Assembly (NCBI GenBank): GCA_030737835.1
Contig: CM060849.1
Span: 11,088,454 to 11,152,453, forward strand
From: Acorus gramineus
Lineage: Eukaryota; Streptophyta; Magnoliopsida; Acorales; Acoraceae
DNA: 64,000 nt
Reading direction: 5' to 3'
How positions within the stretch are numbered: position 1 is the stretch's first letter; the number at the start of each line of letters is the position of its first letter. A program made the position numbers and the translations under genes. The notes under the pieces are model-generated. The model had not been told where the DNA came from and ran no database searches. It worked only from the letters and a program-made list of their open reading frames with translations. Below are positions 1 to 11,030 of the stretch, one piece after another.

Positions 1-339
1 CTTTGTCATTATTTTTATTCAAAATCAATTAGATATCTTGTTCAAATTTACGTAGTGGGTGATGATTACTAGCATTGCGAAATTTTCAATCTTGCAATGT
101 AAACAAGAACATTTCATGCTAGTCGAATTTTTAGAATAAAAATATATAATAAATGTTTGCTGAAGTCAAATCATGTGCTTGAATGTTGGAAAATGGCCTC
201 TATTTTCATTTATTTCCATGTTAGATCTTGATTTTAATTTCAATTTTGGTGGTATTCAGTTGGACTTTTATTTGGACAAGTTATTGTATGGACATGGTTA
301 TTTTTCAATGGTTTTTTTATGTTAGACTTAAGACTTTTC
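1..339. other. AT-rich stretch, no gene seen
   Basis: No open frame or element boundary was recognised. It lies directly 5' of decayed copia pol and may be the eroded upstream part of that element. Confidence 0.4.
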
Positions 340-2080
340 CCCATATTCTTACATGGCTTATGATGATAATGATGATGCTTCAAATTCTATAAAATGGCAT
401 GCTAGACTAGGACATATAGGAAAGGAATGAATGACTAGACTAGCTAGAGAAGGTCTGTTGGGATCTCTTGCCAATGTAAGCCTACATGTTTGTGAGTCCT
501 GTGTGTAACAGGAAAAGCATGTAGCTAGGAAGCCTTTTAGAAAGGCACCTAGGGCATAATGTCTTCTAGAACTTATCCATTTTGACATTTGTGGACCTAT
601 GAATGTGAAGGCACGTCATGGTGCCTCCTATTTTCTCACTTTTATAGATGATTATTCGCATTTCAGTTATATCTATTTGATATCTCATCATTTTGAGGCA
701 TTGGATTGCATCAAACGCTTTATACCAGAGGTTGAGAATCAAAATAAGAGGAATATAAAAATTGTTCTATGATGCCTAGCCCAGGTCCAAGAGTCCCAAG
801 AGGCCCATAGATTGGCCCATGGATTGGGTGAGGGTGGGGGTGTTTAGTCCCACATCGCCTAATGGGAGGAAATAGTCTGTACTTGTATGTGAGTGCAGCT
901 TTTACACACTAAGACGTGTTTTAAAGCCGTGAGCCCATTTAGGGGCAAAGCGGACAATTTCTTGCTGTGTAAACCTGGGGCATTACAATTGGTATCAGAG
1001 CATGTCCATTACGCGATGTTGGGTGTGGGTGGCTTCACACAAGGACGTGTGGCCTATTAAGGGGGGTGATAGTGACGCCTGGCCCAGGCCCAAGAGTCCC
1101 AAGAGGCCCATGGATTGGGTGAGGGTGAGGGTGTTTAGTCCCACATCGCCTAATGGGAAGAGATAGTTTGTGCTTATATGTGAGTACAGCTCTTACACAC
1201 CAAGACGCGTTTTAAAGCCGTGAGCCCATTTAGGGGCAAAGCGGATAATTTCTTGGTGTGTAAGCCTAGGGCGTTACATGTTCGCACTGATCAAGGTCAT
1301 GAATATTTATCTAACGAGTTTTAAAAGTTATGTGAGGAAAAGGGATTCTCATATAGTTAATTATTTCCTACACACCACAACAAAATGGTATAGCAGAAAG
1401 GAGGAATCGCACCCTATGATGGCACAAGCTAACCTCTCTTAATCTTTTTGGGGGGATGCTATTTTAGCTGCAGCCTGCATCCTTAATAGGGTTCCTTCCC
1501 CATATGAGTTATGGAACGGCGCAAAACCTAATTTATGGCATACGTGGCCATAGGGTTTTGCTGGTTTTGTTCACAACACTTCACACAAGTATGGAAAACT
1601 TGGACCTAGAGCAAATAAAAAGATCTTTATAAGATATTTTGAATGATCAAAGGGTTATGTGATGTATGTGAACACCCTAATGGAGGGATGACTGATATAG
1701 AGTCTCAAGATGTCAAATTCAATTAGGGTAATTTTTTCATTATTGGTGAATTGAAGAAAGATCTTCAACATTTTGAGTCGCAAGAATATGAGGGAGTAAC
1801 ACCATCTTTGAGTAAGGGTTGGGAAATTACAAATCTAATCTGAAATCGCCAAAGATATTGGAAGTGACTTGCCTCCTAGTGGGAGTGTACCACTAGATAA
1901 TCGCTCACAATTAAGGGTCACAATTACGTAGAAGTAAACATGGATTTATTCCCTGTCGATATTTTGAGATTGGAAATACTTCATGTGTACTCCACGGGAT
2001 TTATGTGACATTGATATGCCTGCTTAACAAGCGTTATCCTCAAATAATTCTGATGAATGGCTAGCTAGCTACTTCTAAGG
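340..2080 (+). pseudogene. Decayed Ty1/copia polyprotein (GAG-pre-integrase, integrase)
   Basis: Conceptual translation on the plus strand gives a GAG-pre-integrase motif (WHARLGHIG near 394), a Cys pair (CESC near 490) and an integrase core starting HFDICGP near 577, with SYFLTFIDDYSRH after it. The second catalytic Asp region (RTDQGHEY) follows only at about 1284, because a TRIM-like element (770-1278) sits between the two. Downstream, weak matches to the integrase C-terminal part (ELWNGAKPNLWH, GYVMYVNT) run to about 1740 and unassigned pol sequence to about 2000. Several stop codons and frameshifts rule out function. No LTR, reverse transcriptase or RNase H was found, so this is a fragment. 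The family call is established from the order of motifs; the outer limits are estimates. Confidence 0.8.
770..1278 (+). mobile_element. TRIM-like miniature LTR retrotransposon, complete
   Basis: Two LTRs (770-987 and 1073-1278, both starting TGAYGCC and ending GTTACA or ATTACA) flank only 85 bp. The primer-binding site TGGTATCAGAGC (990-1001) follows the left LTR by two bases and matches the initiator-Met tRNA type. A purine tract (about 1058-1070) precedes the right LTR. There is no coding capacity. The 5-bp duplication TGTTC stands at 763-767 and 1279-1283. Removing the insert and one TGTTC restores the copia integrase frame across the site. Two extra bases (TA) lie between the left duplication and the TG of the LTR. 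LTRs of the same family occur in the introns of all four LecRK genes and at 10494. Confidence 0.88.
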
Positions 2081-2089
2081 ATGAGATGA

Positions 2090-2400
2090 GTTACTGATTT
2101 TACATGGATCTTTTTCGATTTTCATAAGTTTCCAAGGTGTTATATCGATTTTTTTTTTTTTTTTTTTACCGTTGGTGAGTAAAGGATAGCATGAGAATTT
2201 TCAAGAAAAGACATGGGCATTTTTTTCATCAAAAGGACTAAATCGGATTTTTCATATTTTGTATATACTTATTTGAATGTATTTATTGGATCAATTTAAC
2301 TCATGGATTAAATCCGCTAACCATATATATTTACTTGTGGCAATTTTCCAATTTTAAATGAACTAAAACTGATTTAGCTACCTTTTCAATGAGTTATTTT
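2090..2400 (-). mobile_element. Partial foldback MITE copy (3'-flank family)
   Basis: This resembles the element found intact in the 3' flanks of LecRK-2, -3 and -4, here partial and in the opposite orientation. Shared phrases include the central 'accgttggtgagta' block and the end 'aactaaaactgatttagct'. No coding capacity. Boundaries are approximate. Confidence 0.55.
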
Positions 2401-2439
2401 GATTTTTTTCTTTTTTCTTTTTTCCAGTTACACACACAT

Positions 2440-3104
2440 CATGCATGGACAAAACTAGTTTTTTCTATTTAAAAATGAGTTTGGGTAACTCAGTTGTTTG
2501 CAAACTAAAAAGTACCCCAAACTCATGAAACTGATTTCCTCATATATTGCACACCACATGAATGTGCACCACTGTAGAAAAAATGGAAGGAATAAAATGT
2601 CGTCTTGTTTGATTGTTGGCCAACTTAGACAAACCTGCATGGAATTGCAGAGGAAAGACTTACTTTTGCTAATTTGTTGATGTTGAAGCAGCTGACGCTT
2701 CTTATACTTAACACCCGTTGAACAGTGTTGAAAAAATAAATGAAAATATTACTCAGCCTTTTTCTCCAGCCTTAAAATAGTATATCTCATTTAATGATGT
2801 TTATATTTTATTAAAAAAAAACTAAATATATATACTCTAATGAATTATAGACTCATTTAATTGTAGAACATGTAAAAAAATTCTTATGAGGTATACCTCG
2901 TTACAGTGAGTGAAGTGACTAAAGAAATATATCATGTAGTAAATGTGACTGTAAAATATATTGAATGTAACAGAGCTTCACATACATTCTAATTAGATGC
3001 CTTCAATTCACATGATAAATGAACACTCCTCAAACCCAAACATATCATCTGATCAACCCGCCGGAGAGTAGGGACACCTCAGCAGTTGAAGAGTACAAGA
3101 ATGC
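2440..3104. repeat. 3' flank of LecRK-1 (repeated beside every copy)
   Basis: The block 'caccacatgaatgtgcaccactgtag' (given here only in part) and the stretch 'ttcttatgaggtatac' recur beside LecRK-2 (24030-25800), LecRK-3 (32270-34000) and LecRK-4 (40760-42380). Inverted copies lie at 6660-6970, 7740-7980 and 47650-47800. At about 2800-2850 this copy lacks the MITE that interrupts the same position in the other three flanks. Confidence 0.7.
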
Positions 3105-5408
3105 CTAGTTTGAAGAAGTCGCATAAGACATGAAGAAATCATCAAAACCCTGGTACCCCTCCATGTGAGGTTTGCCGACATTCATGTAATCCGCTGATAA
3201 GTCTGGCAACTCGACATCATGGTCCAAGAACTGCATCACCTGCCTCATGCTTGGCCTAGCCCACGGAACGACGTGCGTGCAAAGCAGCCCAAGTTTCAGC
3301 ACCAACTCCACCTCCTCCACTGCGTATCCCCCCCCCAACCTCTCATCAACCGTCTCCATCACTGTCCCCTTAAGCCAGTGGTCCAACACCCAATCCATTG
3401 TATTCATCGTTTCTTCCGCCTGGATATCGATTGGCCTCCGCCCACACACCACCTCAAGAAGGAACGCACCAAATGAGAACACATCGGTGGCTGTCGTACC
3501 TTCATAGTCACAAAATTCATGTACGACAAATATTCTTTCATTAATTACTATGAAAAACATATGCAAAAAAATTATATGTTGGGTGTGAATATTTAATACC
3601 CCATGTTTACACATCAAAATATTATCTACTCCTAAATTGGCTCACGAGTTTAAAATGCATCTTGGTATCTAAGAGTTGTGCTCACGTATAAGCACATACT
3701 ATGTTTTCTATTAGACGATGGAGGACTAAACTCAGGGTCTGAAAACTCACTTCACCCTCACCATCACCCAATCAATGAGTCCCACAACCACTCTTCACCC
3801 CATCAACAGGCCAGATGTCACATATGTGAATACTATTTTGTGATAGTGCATACCTTTTCCAGTCTTGGAGAGCTCCGGCGCGAGATAGCCCAAGGTCCCG
3901 ACCACAAGGGTCGTCTGAGGATCGGTGCCGTGATCGTAAAGCTTGGCAAGCCCAAAGTCTCCGAGCCTCGCGTTCATGTCACCATCCAACAACACATTGC
4001 TCGACTTGATGTCCCTATGGATGACGAGCTGCTCCCACCCCTCATGCAGGTAGAGCAACCCCGAAGCGACTCCCCTCACAATGCGAAATCTTTGGCTCCA
4101 ACTCAATGCGTGCTTCTTCGTCCGGTCAAAGAGGAGCTTGTCGAGGCTTCCATTTGACATGTAATCATAAACCAAGAGTAGCTCTCCCTTTCGCCTGCAA
4201 TACCCGAGGAGCTGAACAATGTTGCGATGCCGAAGCCGTCCGATGCTGACGATCTCCGCCACAAACTCCCTCATCCCTTGCCTCGACTCAAGGGAGACTC
4301 TCTTGATCGCCACCTCACACTTGTTCTTCGGTAACATGCCTTTGTAGACCTTCCCGAATCCACCTGTCCCGAGAAGCTCTCGCTCTCTAAACCCTCTCGT
4401 CGCCGTATAAAGTTCCTTATACGAAAACCGGTGTGGTCCATATTCGTGCTCCCAATCCTCCATTAGCTCCACGAACTTGCGCCTCCGCCGCAACATCACC
4501 CCAATTGAAACTGCCGTTAACACCACCACCGATAGGATCACCGGTAATCCAATCGTCAGGACCTTTGGTTTCTCTTTGGGCCCAATGCGGGGAAGCGAAG
4601 GGAGCTTGGAGAGATCGAGATCTTGGGCTCTCCCAGTCATGTTAAAGCTCCACCCTAGAATGTAATGCGAGGTCAAGATGGAGCCCGTTGAAGAAGAAAA
4701 GCCAGCGTACATTGAATCCAGTGTGGACTCCGAGAGATCGATAGTGATCGACATGAGCGGAACATCCGGTTTCAAAACTTGAATTGGAGAGAGTGTCACA
4801 TTGAGCTCCGTATTAGATCCATCGTAGTCCACCCACAGCTGCATCGGCTGCCCGCTTCTAAGGCTCAGATTACGAAACCCGCGATTTGATCCATCACTGA
4901 AATAGCCTGCCGGGTGAGCTTCAACTGACCTCAAGCTATTGACGTCTATCCCGACATGGTTGTTGTCGATGTCGCCGAATTCATAGTTGAAAATCGTGTC
5001 GAGCTCGACCGCGATGACGTGGTTCGAGGACTTTCCATTGTTTGATTCACTGAAAAGGCCGAGGTACTGACTGGGGAAGGAGCCGGGGAGGTCCGTGTTG
5101 GGGGAGAGGACGAAGGCGATGCCATGGCCGCTCAGTTCGGGGTCCTCTGAGAAGATGGCGAAGACAAAGGTTGTGGAGAATGAGAAGGATTTGTTGAAGT
5201 GAAGCGGAGTTGGGTAGAAGGCGTGTCCCTGTTGTTGCTGGGTGGTGTTTGTGAGCCTCAAGAGGCCGTTGGAGGTGATCTCCGCCAGACCGTTGAGGCT
5301 CATGTTGGCTACTCCGAAGCCATTGAAGACGAAGCTTTCGTTGTCAGATGAGGCTTTGGTTTTGAATAGGAAGAGGCAGAGCAGTGTGTTAAGCACTATG
5401 TTGGGCAT
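3105..5408 (-). CDS. LecRK-1, L-type lectin receptor-like kinase (join 3105..3499, 3854..5408)
   Basis: Predicted plasma-membrane receptor kinase of 649 aa. Residues 1-20 form a signal peptide and about 22-265 a legume-lectin domain (AVELDT at 134-139, DNNHVGID at 148-155). About 283-306 is the membrane helix. The kinase begins near 340, with glycine loop GTGGFG 347-352, VAIK Lys369, HRD 464-466, DFG 484-486 and APE 510-512, so it is an intact RD kinase. The start is ATG at 5408, right after an A-tract on the coding strand; the in-frame codon at 5420 is GTG. A GT-AG phase-1 intron (3500-3853) splits the Gly codon after KTGK. Exon 2 carries DVFSFG to the C-terminus. The protein ends at TAG (3105-3107) where paralogues read CAG in SSDQ, so about 20 residues are lost. 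Motifs such as [18 protein letters not shown] resemble Arabidopsis clade IV LecRKs; this is from memory. Ligand unknown. Confidence 0.9.
3592..3820 (-). mobile_element. TRIM-family solo LTR inside the LecRK-1 intron
   Basis: On the minus strand the intron reads TGACATCTGGCC at 3820, then the LTR phrases 'gattgggtgatggtgaggg', 'gtgcttatacgtgagcac' and 'ccaagatgcattttaaa', and ends near GGGGTATTAAA. These follow the LTRs at 770-1278 and 10494-10900 in order. TATTCACA flanks both sides. The LTR makes up about 229 of 354 intron bases and runs in the gene's sense. Confidence 0.75.
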
Positions 5409-5589
5409 TTTTTTTTTCACTGTTAGAATTTTTATTTTCTAAGGTGCTAATGGTGGCTGCACATATTTTGCCTCTAATTCTTTGAAAAGAGAGAGTGGTT
5501 ACAACAATTCAAGAATTGAAAGTCGTGAGTTTGGAATTTTCTCTCCAATTCAATACAGCGTTTGATTTATTCTTGTCAAGACCAACAAC
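5409..5589 (-). other. 5' flank of LecRK-1
   Basis: Presumed leader and promoter-proximal DNA. An A-tract on the coding strand lies directly before the ATG, as in LecRK-3 and -4. Similarity to the LecRK-3 upstream DNA (the phrase 'tttggaattttctc' at about 5531 and 36461) stops near 5590, where the CACTA-type sequence begins. No clear TATA box was seen. Confidence 0.4.
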
Positions 5590-6614
5590 CTAGCAAGATT
5601 AAGATTTTTAGTCAATTCTATTGTTGTCCATTTCTCTGCAATTCAATGGAAGGATTAATTGTATATTGAAAATCATATTTAATGATATTTACCTAGGAAT
5701 CATTTCCATGATAAATGTGGGTTGTTTTGAAAAAAACATTTTACCAAGGAAACCACTGATTGGTAAATATGGTTCAAAAGTATGGAATCTGGTTATTTGT
5801 CTCAAATGAACTAAATCTTTCCTAAGGAAATAATTCCTCGATAAAAGTGTATTTAAAAGCAGATTTATTGATATTTACTCAGGAATCATTTCCATGATAA
5901 ATGTGGGTTGTTATGAAAAAAAATATTTTTACCAGGGAAACAACTCCTTGGTAAATGTAGTTCAAAAGTATGGAACCTAGTTATTTGTCACAACTGACCT
6001 AACTTTTTACTAAGGAAATTATTCCTCGGTAAAAGTGTTGAAAATCATATTAAATGGTATTCACCCAAGAATTATTTCCTCGGTAAAAGTGGGTTTTTTT
6101 TAAAAAAAGAATATTTTTATCATGGAAACAACTCCTTGGTAAATATGGTTGAAAAGTATGGAACGTGATTATTTGTCTCAAATGAAATAACCTTTTACTA
6201 AGAAAATTATTCCTTGATAAAAGTGTATTGACAATCATATTTAAATGATATTTATCCAGAAATCATTTCCTTTGTAAAAATGGGTTGTTTTGAAAAAAGA
6301 ATATTCTTATCAAGGAAACTACTCCTTGGTAAATGTGGTTCAAAAGTATGAAATCCGGTCATCCGTCTCAAATGACCTAACTTTTTACTAAGGAAATTAT
6401 TCCTTGGTAAAGGAATTTGTATTTATTTTAAAGACTTTTACCAAGGAAATATTTCTTTGGTACTAATCATTTAACGAACTTCATGAATCTTCTCTTAATC
6501 TTGTTCCCCTTTACCCACGCAATTTGAAATTTCCTGGGTAAATACGCACAATTACCAAGGAAACAACTTTCCTTGGTAAAACATTTGTGGCTACACATCC
6601 TTTTTCTTGTAGTG
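5590..6614. mobile_element. CACTA-type transposon end with subterminal repeats
   Basis: The right edge read on the minus strand is CACTACAAGAAAAAGGATGT, ending at 6614, the canonical terminus of plant CACTA (En/Spm) elements. Inside it are many ACCAAGGAAA / TTCCTTGGT inverted motifs typical of subterminal repeats. No transposase and no matching left CACTA end were found, so this is one end of a deleted or non-autonomous element. The left limit is set by loss of LecRK flank similarity. Confidence 0.7.
5661..6415. repeat. Tandem array, four units of about 187 bp
   Basis: Units start near 5661, 5848, 6036 and 6222. Each contains 'aatcatttcc..gataaa', 'gaaaaaa..att', a palindromic pair (accaaggaaa ... 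tccttggtaaat), 'ttcaaaagtatggaa' and 'aaggaaattattcct'. Units differ at scattered positions, so the array is not recent. Confidence 0.8.
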
Positions 6615-7739
6615 TTTCCTTCTCTTCTCGGTTGGTTTATTTTTGGATTTTTTATGCATGCATATAATCACCATCAACAATTCAGCGATAATTCAGCAAT
6701 AGTTAGTCTTAGCGCCTGCGATGTCTATCCTCTCAATTCAAGCGGGTCTATTCATGTCAAGTGGCCGACAACCAAACAAGAAGATATTTTATTCCTTCCA
6801 TTTTTCTACCGTGGTGCATATTCATGTGGTATTCAGTATACAAGGAAATCAGTTCCATATTGGACCAATCACCCATACATGTGGCCATCTGAAAATGAAT
6901 TTTGTATCCTCGTTTCTTATTCTGGATTCCTAGGAACTCTCCTATGTTCATGCATGTTTAAGATAGAATTTTGAAATTTCAACCAGAAAATACAAGACCT
7001 TGTTCGATTTTTTACGTGATTAATTGTATAGAGTGAATCGGTTCCTTCTCTTCTCGGTTGGTCTATTTTTGGATTTTTATGCATATATAACCTTGGAAAA
7101 ATCATATATCGTCGAAATACATAGCTCCCTTGAAACTTTATTACCACCTTTTATCTCTCTAAAGGATTAAATTGGATGTGAATGCCCTTTTCAGGTATAT
7201 TTATGCACAAAATAAATATTTTAAATTTGATAGAAATATCTCTCAAAAGTGCATTTATGCACAATTTAAACGTTTTTTGAGGGGTATCGTTGAAAATTAA
7301 TATTAATTCACTAAGATTATTTTGATAAAATGAGATTTTTCAAAGAGAATATATATGAAAAACACGTTTATTTTTTAATGTTGTTACACTTAGTCCATTT
7401 TACAATCAATATATATCGTTAGCTACCCGCACTCATTGTAATGAAGTATACCTTTTTTTTTACTGAAATGGTAGGTATACCTCATAATATTAAATTAAGT
7501 AGACATGCCCAAATACAAATACAAACAAGACAAAGGGCTGGTAGAAGAAAGGTCTACTGACCACAGGAAAAAACCTATGCTTGACTTACTTTTCTACCAC
7601 AATTCATTAATTAATACTTTATTTTTTATACAAAAATATATATCTCATCTAATATGATATATTTTTTGAAAACAAGAAGAAAAAAAAGGCATGTACTTCA
7701 TTTGAGGTTAAGTTTGAATTGTAGGAGGCGTATCTGCTA
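6615..7739. other. LecRK-flank repeat (inverted copy) and AT-rich DNA
   Basis: 6660-6970 is an inverted copy of the block found 3' of the LecRK genes ('cattcatgtggtattcag', 'ctaggaactctcctatg'). 7150-7460 is AT-rich and resembles 45040-45190. No gene seen. Confidence 0.5.
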
Positions 7740-7980
7740 CAACATCAACAATTCAGCGATAGTTCAGCAGTAGAAAGTCTTAGCCCGTGAGATGCCTTTC
7801 CTCTCCAACTCAATTAATGTAGGTATATTAATGTCAAGAGGGCAACAACCCAACAAGATGATATTTTGACTTCCATTTTTTCTACGGTGGTGCACATTCA
7901 TGTGGTATTCGGTATATGAGGAAATCAGCTCCATATTGGACCCATTACCCATATATGAGGGCACCTGAAAATGAACTATG

Positions 7981-8320
7981 GAGCGTGTTTGTGACAAAGG
8001 AAAAGTGAGGGAAAGTAATGGAAAGTAAATATTTTCCCTTTGACCATTCAGAAATCTAATGTGCATGTCAAACAAGGGAAAGAAAAAAAATTTCATCACT
8101 TTCTCTCCCCTATTTTATCTTATTAGAAAACGTGGTAAAAATTTTTCTCTTCCCCATAGGTGAGAATTTGAGATAAACTGATAGAAATTTTCCTACCACA
8201 TACACAAACACTATGAAAGTTGATCAAAAGGAAAAAAAAATATTTTCCACCACTTTCCATTTGACCTAAATTCTCTCACTTTCTTTTATTTTCCTTTCAA
8301 ATCTGTGCACAAACACACCC
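7981..8320. mobile_element. MITE with GTGTGTTTGTG-type terminal repeats
   Basis: The left end GAGCGTGTTTGTG and the right end CACAAACACACCC are inverted repeats. They interrupt an inverted copy of the LecRK flank repeat: the uninterrupted version at about 6895 reads 'gaattttgtatcc', here 'gaactatg' / 'ttggtatcc'. The target duplication is unclear, so the superfamily is not assigned. Confidence 0.6.
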
Positions 8321-8365
8321 TTGGTATCCTAGTATCTTATTCTTGATTCCAGGAACTCTCCTAGG

Positions 8366-9170
8366 TGTTGGAATATGAGGAATGGAACCGAACATAACAA
8401 TTTTAGACTTTGAGGCATGTAGCAAATACCCTTTCTTTAAGCGATATTTACTCTCACTTTAAAACAAAGTTGCTATAGGGATTCTCTGCAAACTCACTCC
8501 TGGATACAATGAAGCCTTATTAGATTTGAGATCAACAAAATGAAAATCTAATCGGACTCTCTTTGGTTGCTGTGTTTATGGCAGATAAATGTAAGTCTAA
8601 CAGGGTTTAGAAAAACTAGATTGGGTGAGTTTTCAAGGAGGAAGAAGAAGGTGTATTTTCTGCAAATCCAATCCCCCTTTTAAAGACTCAATCACAATTG
8701 TTCCCAACAGTTGCAGGCAGTTATAACTATCTGGTAGTTCAATTCGAAATTGAAACTCAACTGGTTGATCTCATCCTCAATCAACGGCTCTTGATTGATC
8801 TCTCAAACCCAACGGTGGTCATTAATTAATCGGATTTTATACACATAATGCATCACACATAACGTTTAAATTAATGCAAAAAATCAATGCACTATTAAAA
8901 CGTTATAAGTATTTAATTCAACTGATGCGAAAGTGCTAAGTGCTAAGAATAACATATGCGGTGCACGTGCAAACCCATGTGCATTTGTCCTTGTTCCACA
9001 ATAATAACATGTGTACTAAGCCCTCCCATATATATCACTCCAATCTAAACCATTTAACCAATGTAAGACTATTTGAAAAACTTTATGTGTAAAACTAAAA
9101 AATTACAACATAAAGAAAATAAAATACATGATATATTGTTTATATTGAATCAATAAAAATAAACTCAACA
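8366..9170 (-). mobile_element. Copia-type solo LTR, 805 bp, 5-bp duplication CTAGG
   Basis: It starts TGTTG and ends CAACA, flanked by CTAGG at 8361-8365 and 9171-9175. The interrupted host text 'aactctcctagg|ttcatgcatg' is continuous in the related copies at about 6945 and 47775. On the minus strand it has the copia-LTR phrase 'ttacattggttaaatgg' followed by a TATATAT box, giving minus orientation. No internal region is present. Confidence 0.88.
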
Positions 9171-9175
9171 CTAGG

Positions 9176-10493
9176 TTCATGCATGTTTAAGATAGTATAC
9201 AAAATGTACTAGTTGTAGCAACTAGACAGAACAGATTTTCTTTTTTTTTATTCTTTTCAAGAACCGACAACCCTTATAGGGGCCGCCCAAAAGGCAGGTC
9301 GACGACCCTATTAAGGGCCGTCCAGGAAGCAGGTTGACGGCCCCAATAAGAGCTATCCAAAAAGCAATACCCAGATTTTTCCCTTTCTTCGAAAACTTAT
9401 TGCACCCTCTCATTCATACACATATATACGTTCAAAAAATATTTGTAAATCAGATTCTATCCATATTTAATTGATAGAGATAAAAAGCTTAATCAATTGA
9501 TAGGATTTCACGAAAACAAAGATTGATATATAGGTGAAAATATTGTTTACATAAAGAATATTAAAAAGAAATCAATACAACATATAGATCCAACCCTATC
9601 ATTGAAAAGCCATATATGAGTCATGTAAGACAATGTAAATCTGCAAGGAAAATAGATCAAATTAAAGATCAATCATGTATTGGAAAAACTAACTGAAAAC
9701 CCTAGATTTATCAAAATACATATGGATCTCATAAAACCCTAGTTTAAAATTATAAGAAAACTCCATAAATCTCATGTTAAATCAAGTATAACTAAATCAG
9801 TATTACATAATTAAAAACACACAATATAGGTGAAAGAAACCATAGATCTAAGGAAATAATGAAAATCTCCATGAAAACTCTAACTTTTCAAACCCAAGAT
9901 TCAAAAACATATACCATAAACCTTATTCATATATATATTATTGAAAAATACATTAAAACTAGGAGAGAAAACATACCAATACACCTTTTTTTGGATCCCC
10001 TCAATCAGCCACCAAAGAAAGGGAAAGGAAGAAGAGAAACTTTTAGGGTTCTTAGGGTTTTGGTGGGGAAAGAGAGAGATATGGTCAAATATACACCCAT
10101 ACACGTGGGGGACAATAAAAAAAATCAAATCTATGATATCAATTACTTAATATTGCATTAAGGATTATCAAAAACTGAATTTTAAAAATTTAGTTCGTAG
10201 TCGGGTCGACGGATCTTATTCGGGCCGTCTAAAACCGATGGCTCATCTTGTTGTCCATAATCTTTTGCCCGATACCATGACATGGTATGGCTCATAACTT
10301 AACCGATACACATCTGATCCGTGATCCTAAAGATGCGGTGGAAAGCTAACAGAACAAGCATTCTAATCATATGTTAACTTTAGAAATTAGAGGTATAGAA
10401 GTCCTCCAAACCCTCATAAGAAGATGACCAAAGATACCAAAATATAACTTTATGAACGAAACAACTTAGAAAACCATAGTCGCTGCATTATTG
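9176..10493. other. AT-rich stretch, no gene recognised
   Basis: It contains two GTCGAC...GGGCCGTC blocks (9296-9325 and 10201-10230) in the same orientation, each partly palindromic, which hint at an unrecognised element spanning this stretch. Open frames here show no family resemblance and are interrupted. Confidence 0.35.
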
Positions 10494-10900
10494 TGATGCC
10501 TGGCCCGTTGAGGGGGTGGTAGGCCAAAGAGTCCCAAGATGCTCATGGATTGGATAAGAGTGAGAATGATAGTCCCATATTGCCTAATGGGGGGAGATAG
10601 TCTGTGCTTATATATGAGCACAACTCTTACACACCAAGATGCGTTTTAAAGCCGTGAGTCCATTTACGGGCAAAGCGGACAATTTCTTGTTTTGTAAGCC
10701 TAAGGTGTTACAATTAGTATCAAATCATGTCCATTACGCGATGGTGGGTGAGGGTGAGGGTCTCACATCGTCTAATGGGAGGAGATAGTCTATACTTATA
10801 CATGAGCACATCTCTTACACATCTAGACACGTTTTAAAGCTATGAGTCCATTTAGGGGCAAAGTGAACAATTTCTTGTTATGTAAGCATGGAGCGTTACA
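10494..10900 (+). mobile_element. Second TRIM-like element, internally shortened
   Basis: The left LTR starts TGATGCCTGGCCC and ends near 10712 (GGTGTTACA). A decayed primer-binding site follows (TAGTATCAAATC). The second LTR lacks its first part and ends GCGTTACA at 10900. LTR phrases such as 'cgttttaaagccgtgag' match the element at 770. A convincing target duplication was not found. Confidence 0.75.
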
Positions 10901-10904
10901 TGTT

Positions 10905-11030
10905 CCCTAGTGAACCCATTCAATCCACATGCTTGTCAAGCACTTCCCACAACTCTTTCCTCAATGTTCTTAAGTGAAAAAATATTTTTTATTTGAAAAT
11001 TTATTTTGTTCTATTTTTCCTTAACGGACT
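10905..11030 (+). repeat. Duplicate block shared with 48220-48600
   Basis: The phrases 'cccacatgcttgt' and 'acttcccac' (first seen here as 'tccacatgcttgtcaagcac') and 'tatttttcctta.cggactc' recur in order at 48220-48600. This is the left part of a diverged segmental duplication. Its right part continues at 15845, after the inserted hAT element. Confidence 0.6.

Noticed and set aside
770-1278. Cassandra-type TRIM with 5S rRNA promoter in the LTR
   Set aside because: The LTR lacks the 5S-like internal control region text that marks Cassandra.
3219-3507. Plus-strand open frames opposite exon 2 of the LecRK genes (also at about 25960, 34116 and 42550)
   Set aside because: Antisense shadows of the conserved kinase exon. 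They have Ser/Pro-rich translations with no family resemblance, and recur only because the exon recurs.
5409-5420. Upstream GTG (5420) as the LecRK-1 start
   Set aside because: Plant genes use ATG. The ATG at 5408 gives a proper signal peptide and aligns with the starts of LecRK-3 and -4.
9222-10161. Open frames of 60-100 codons in the stretch after the solo LTR
   Set aside because: AT-rich, overlapping on both strands, no motif, no splice context.
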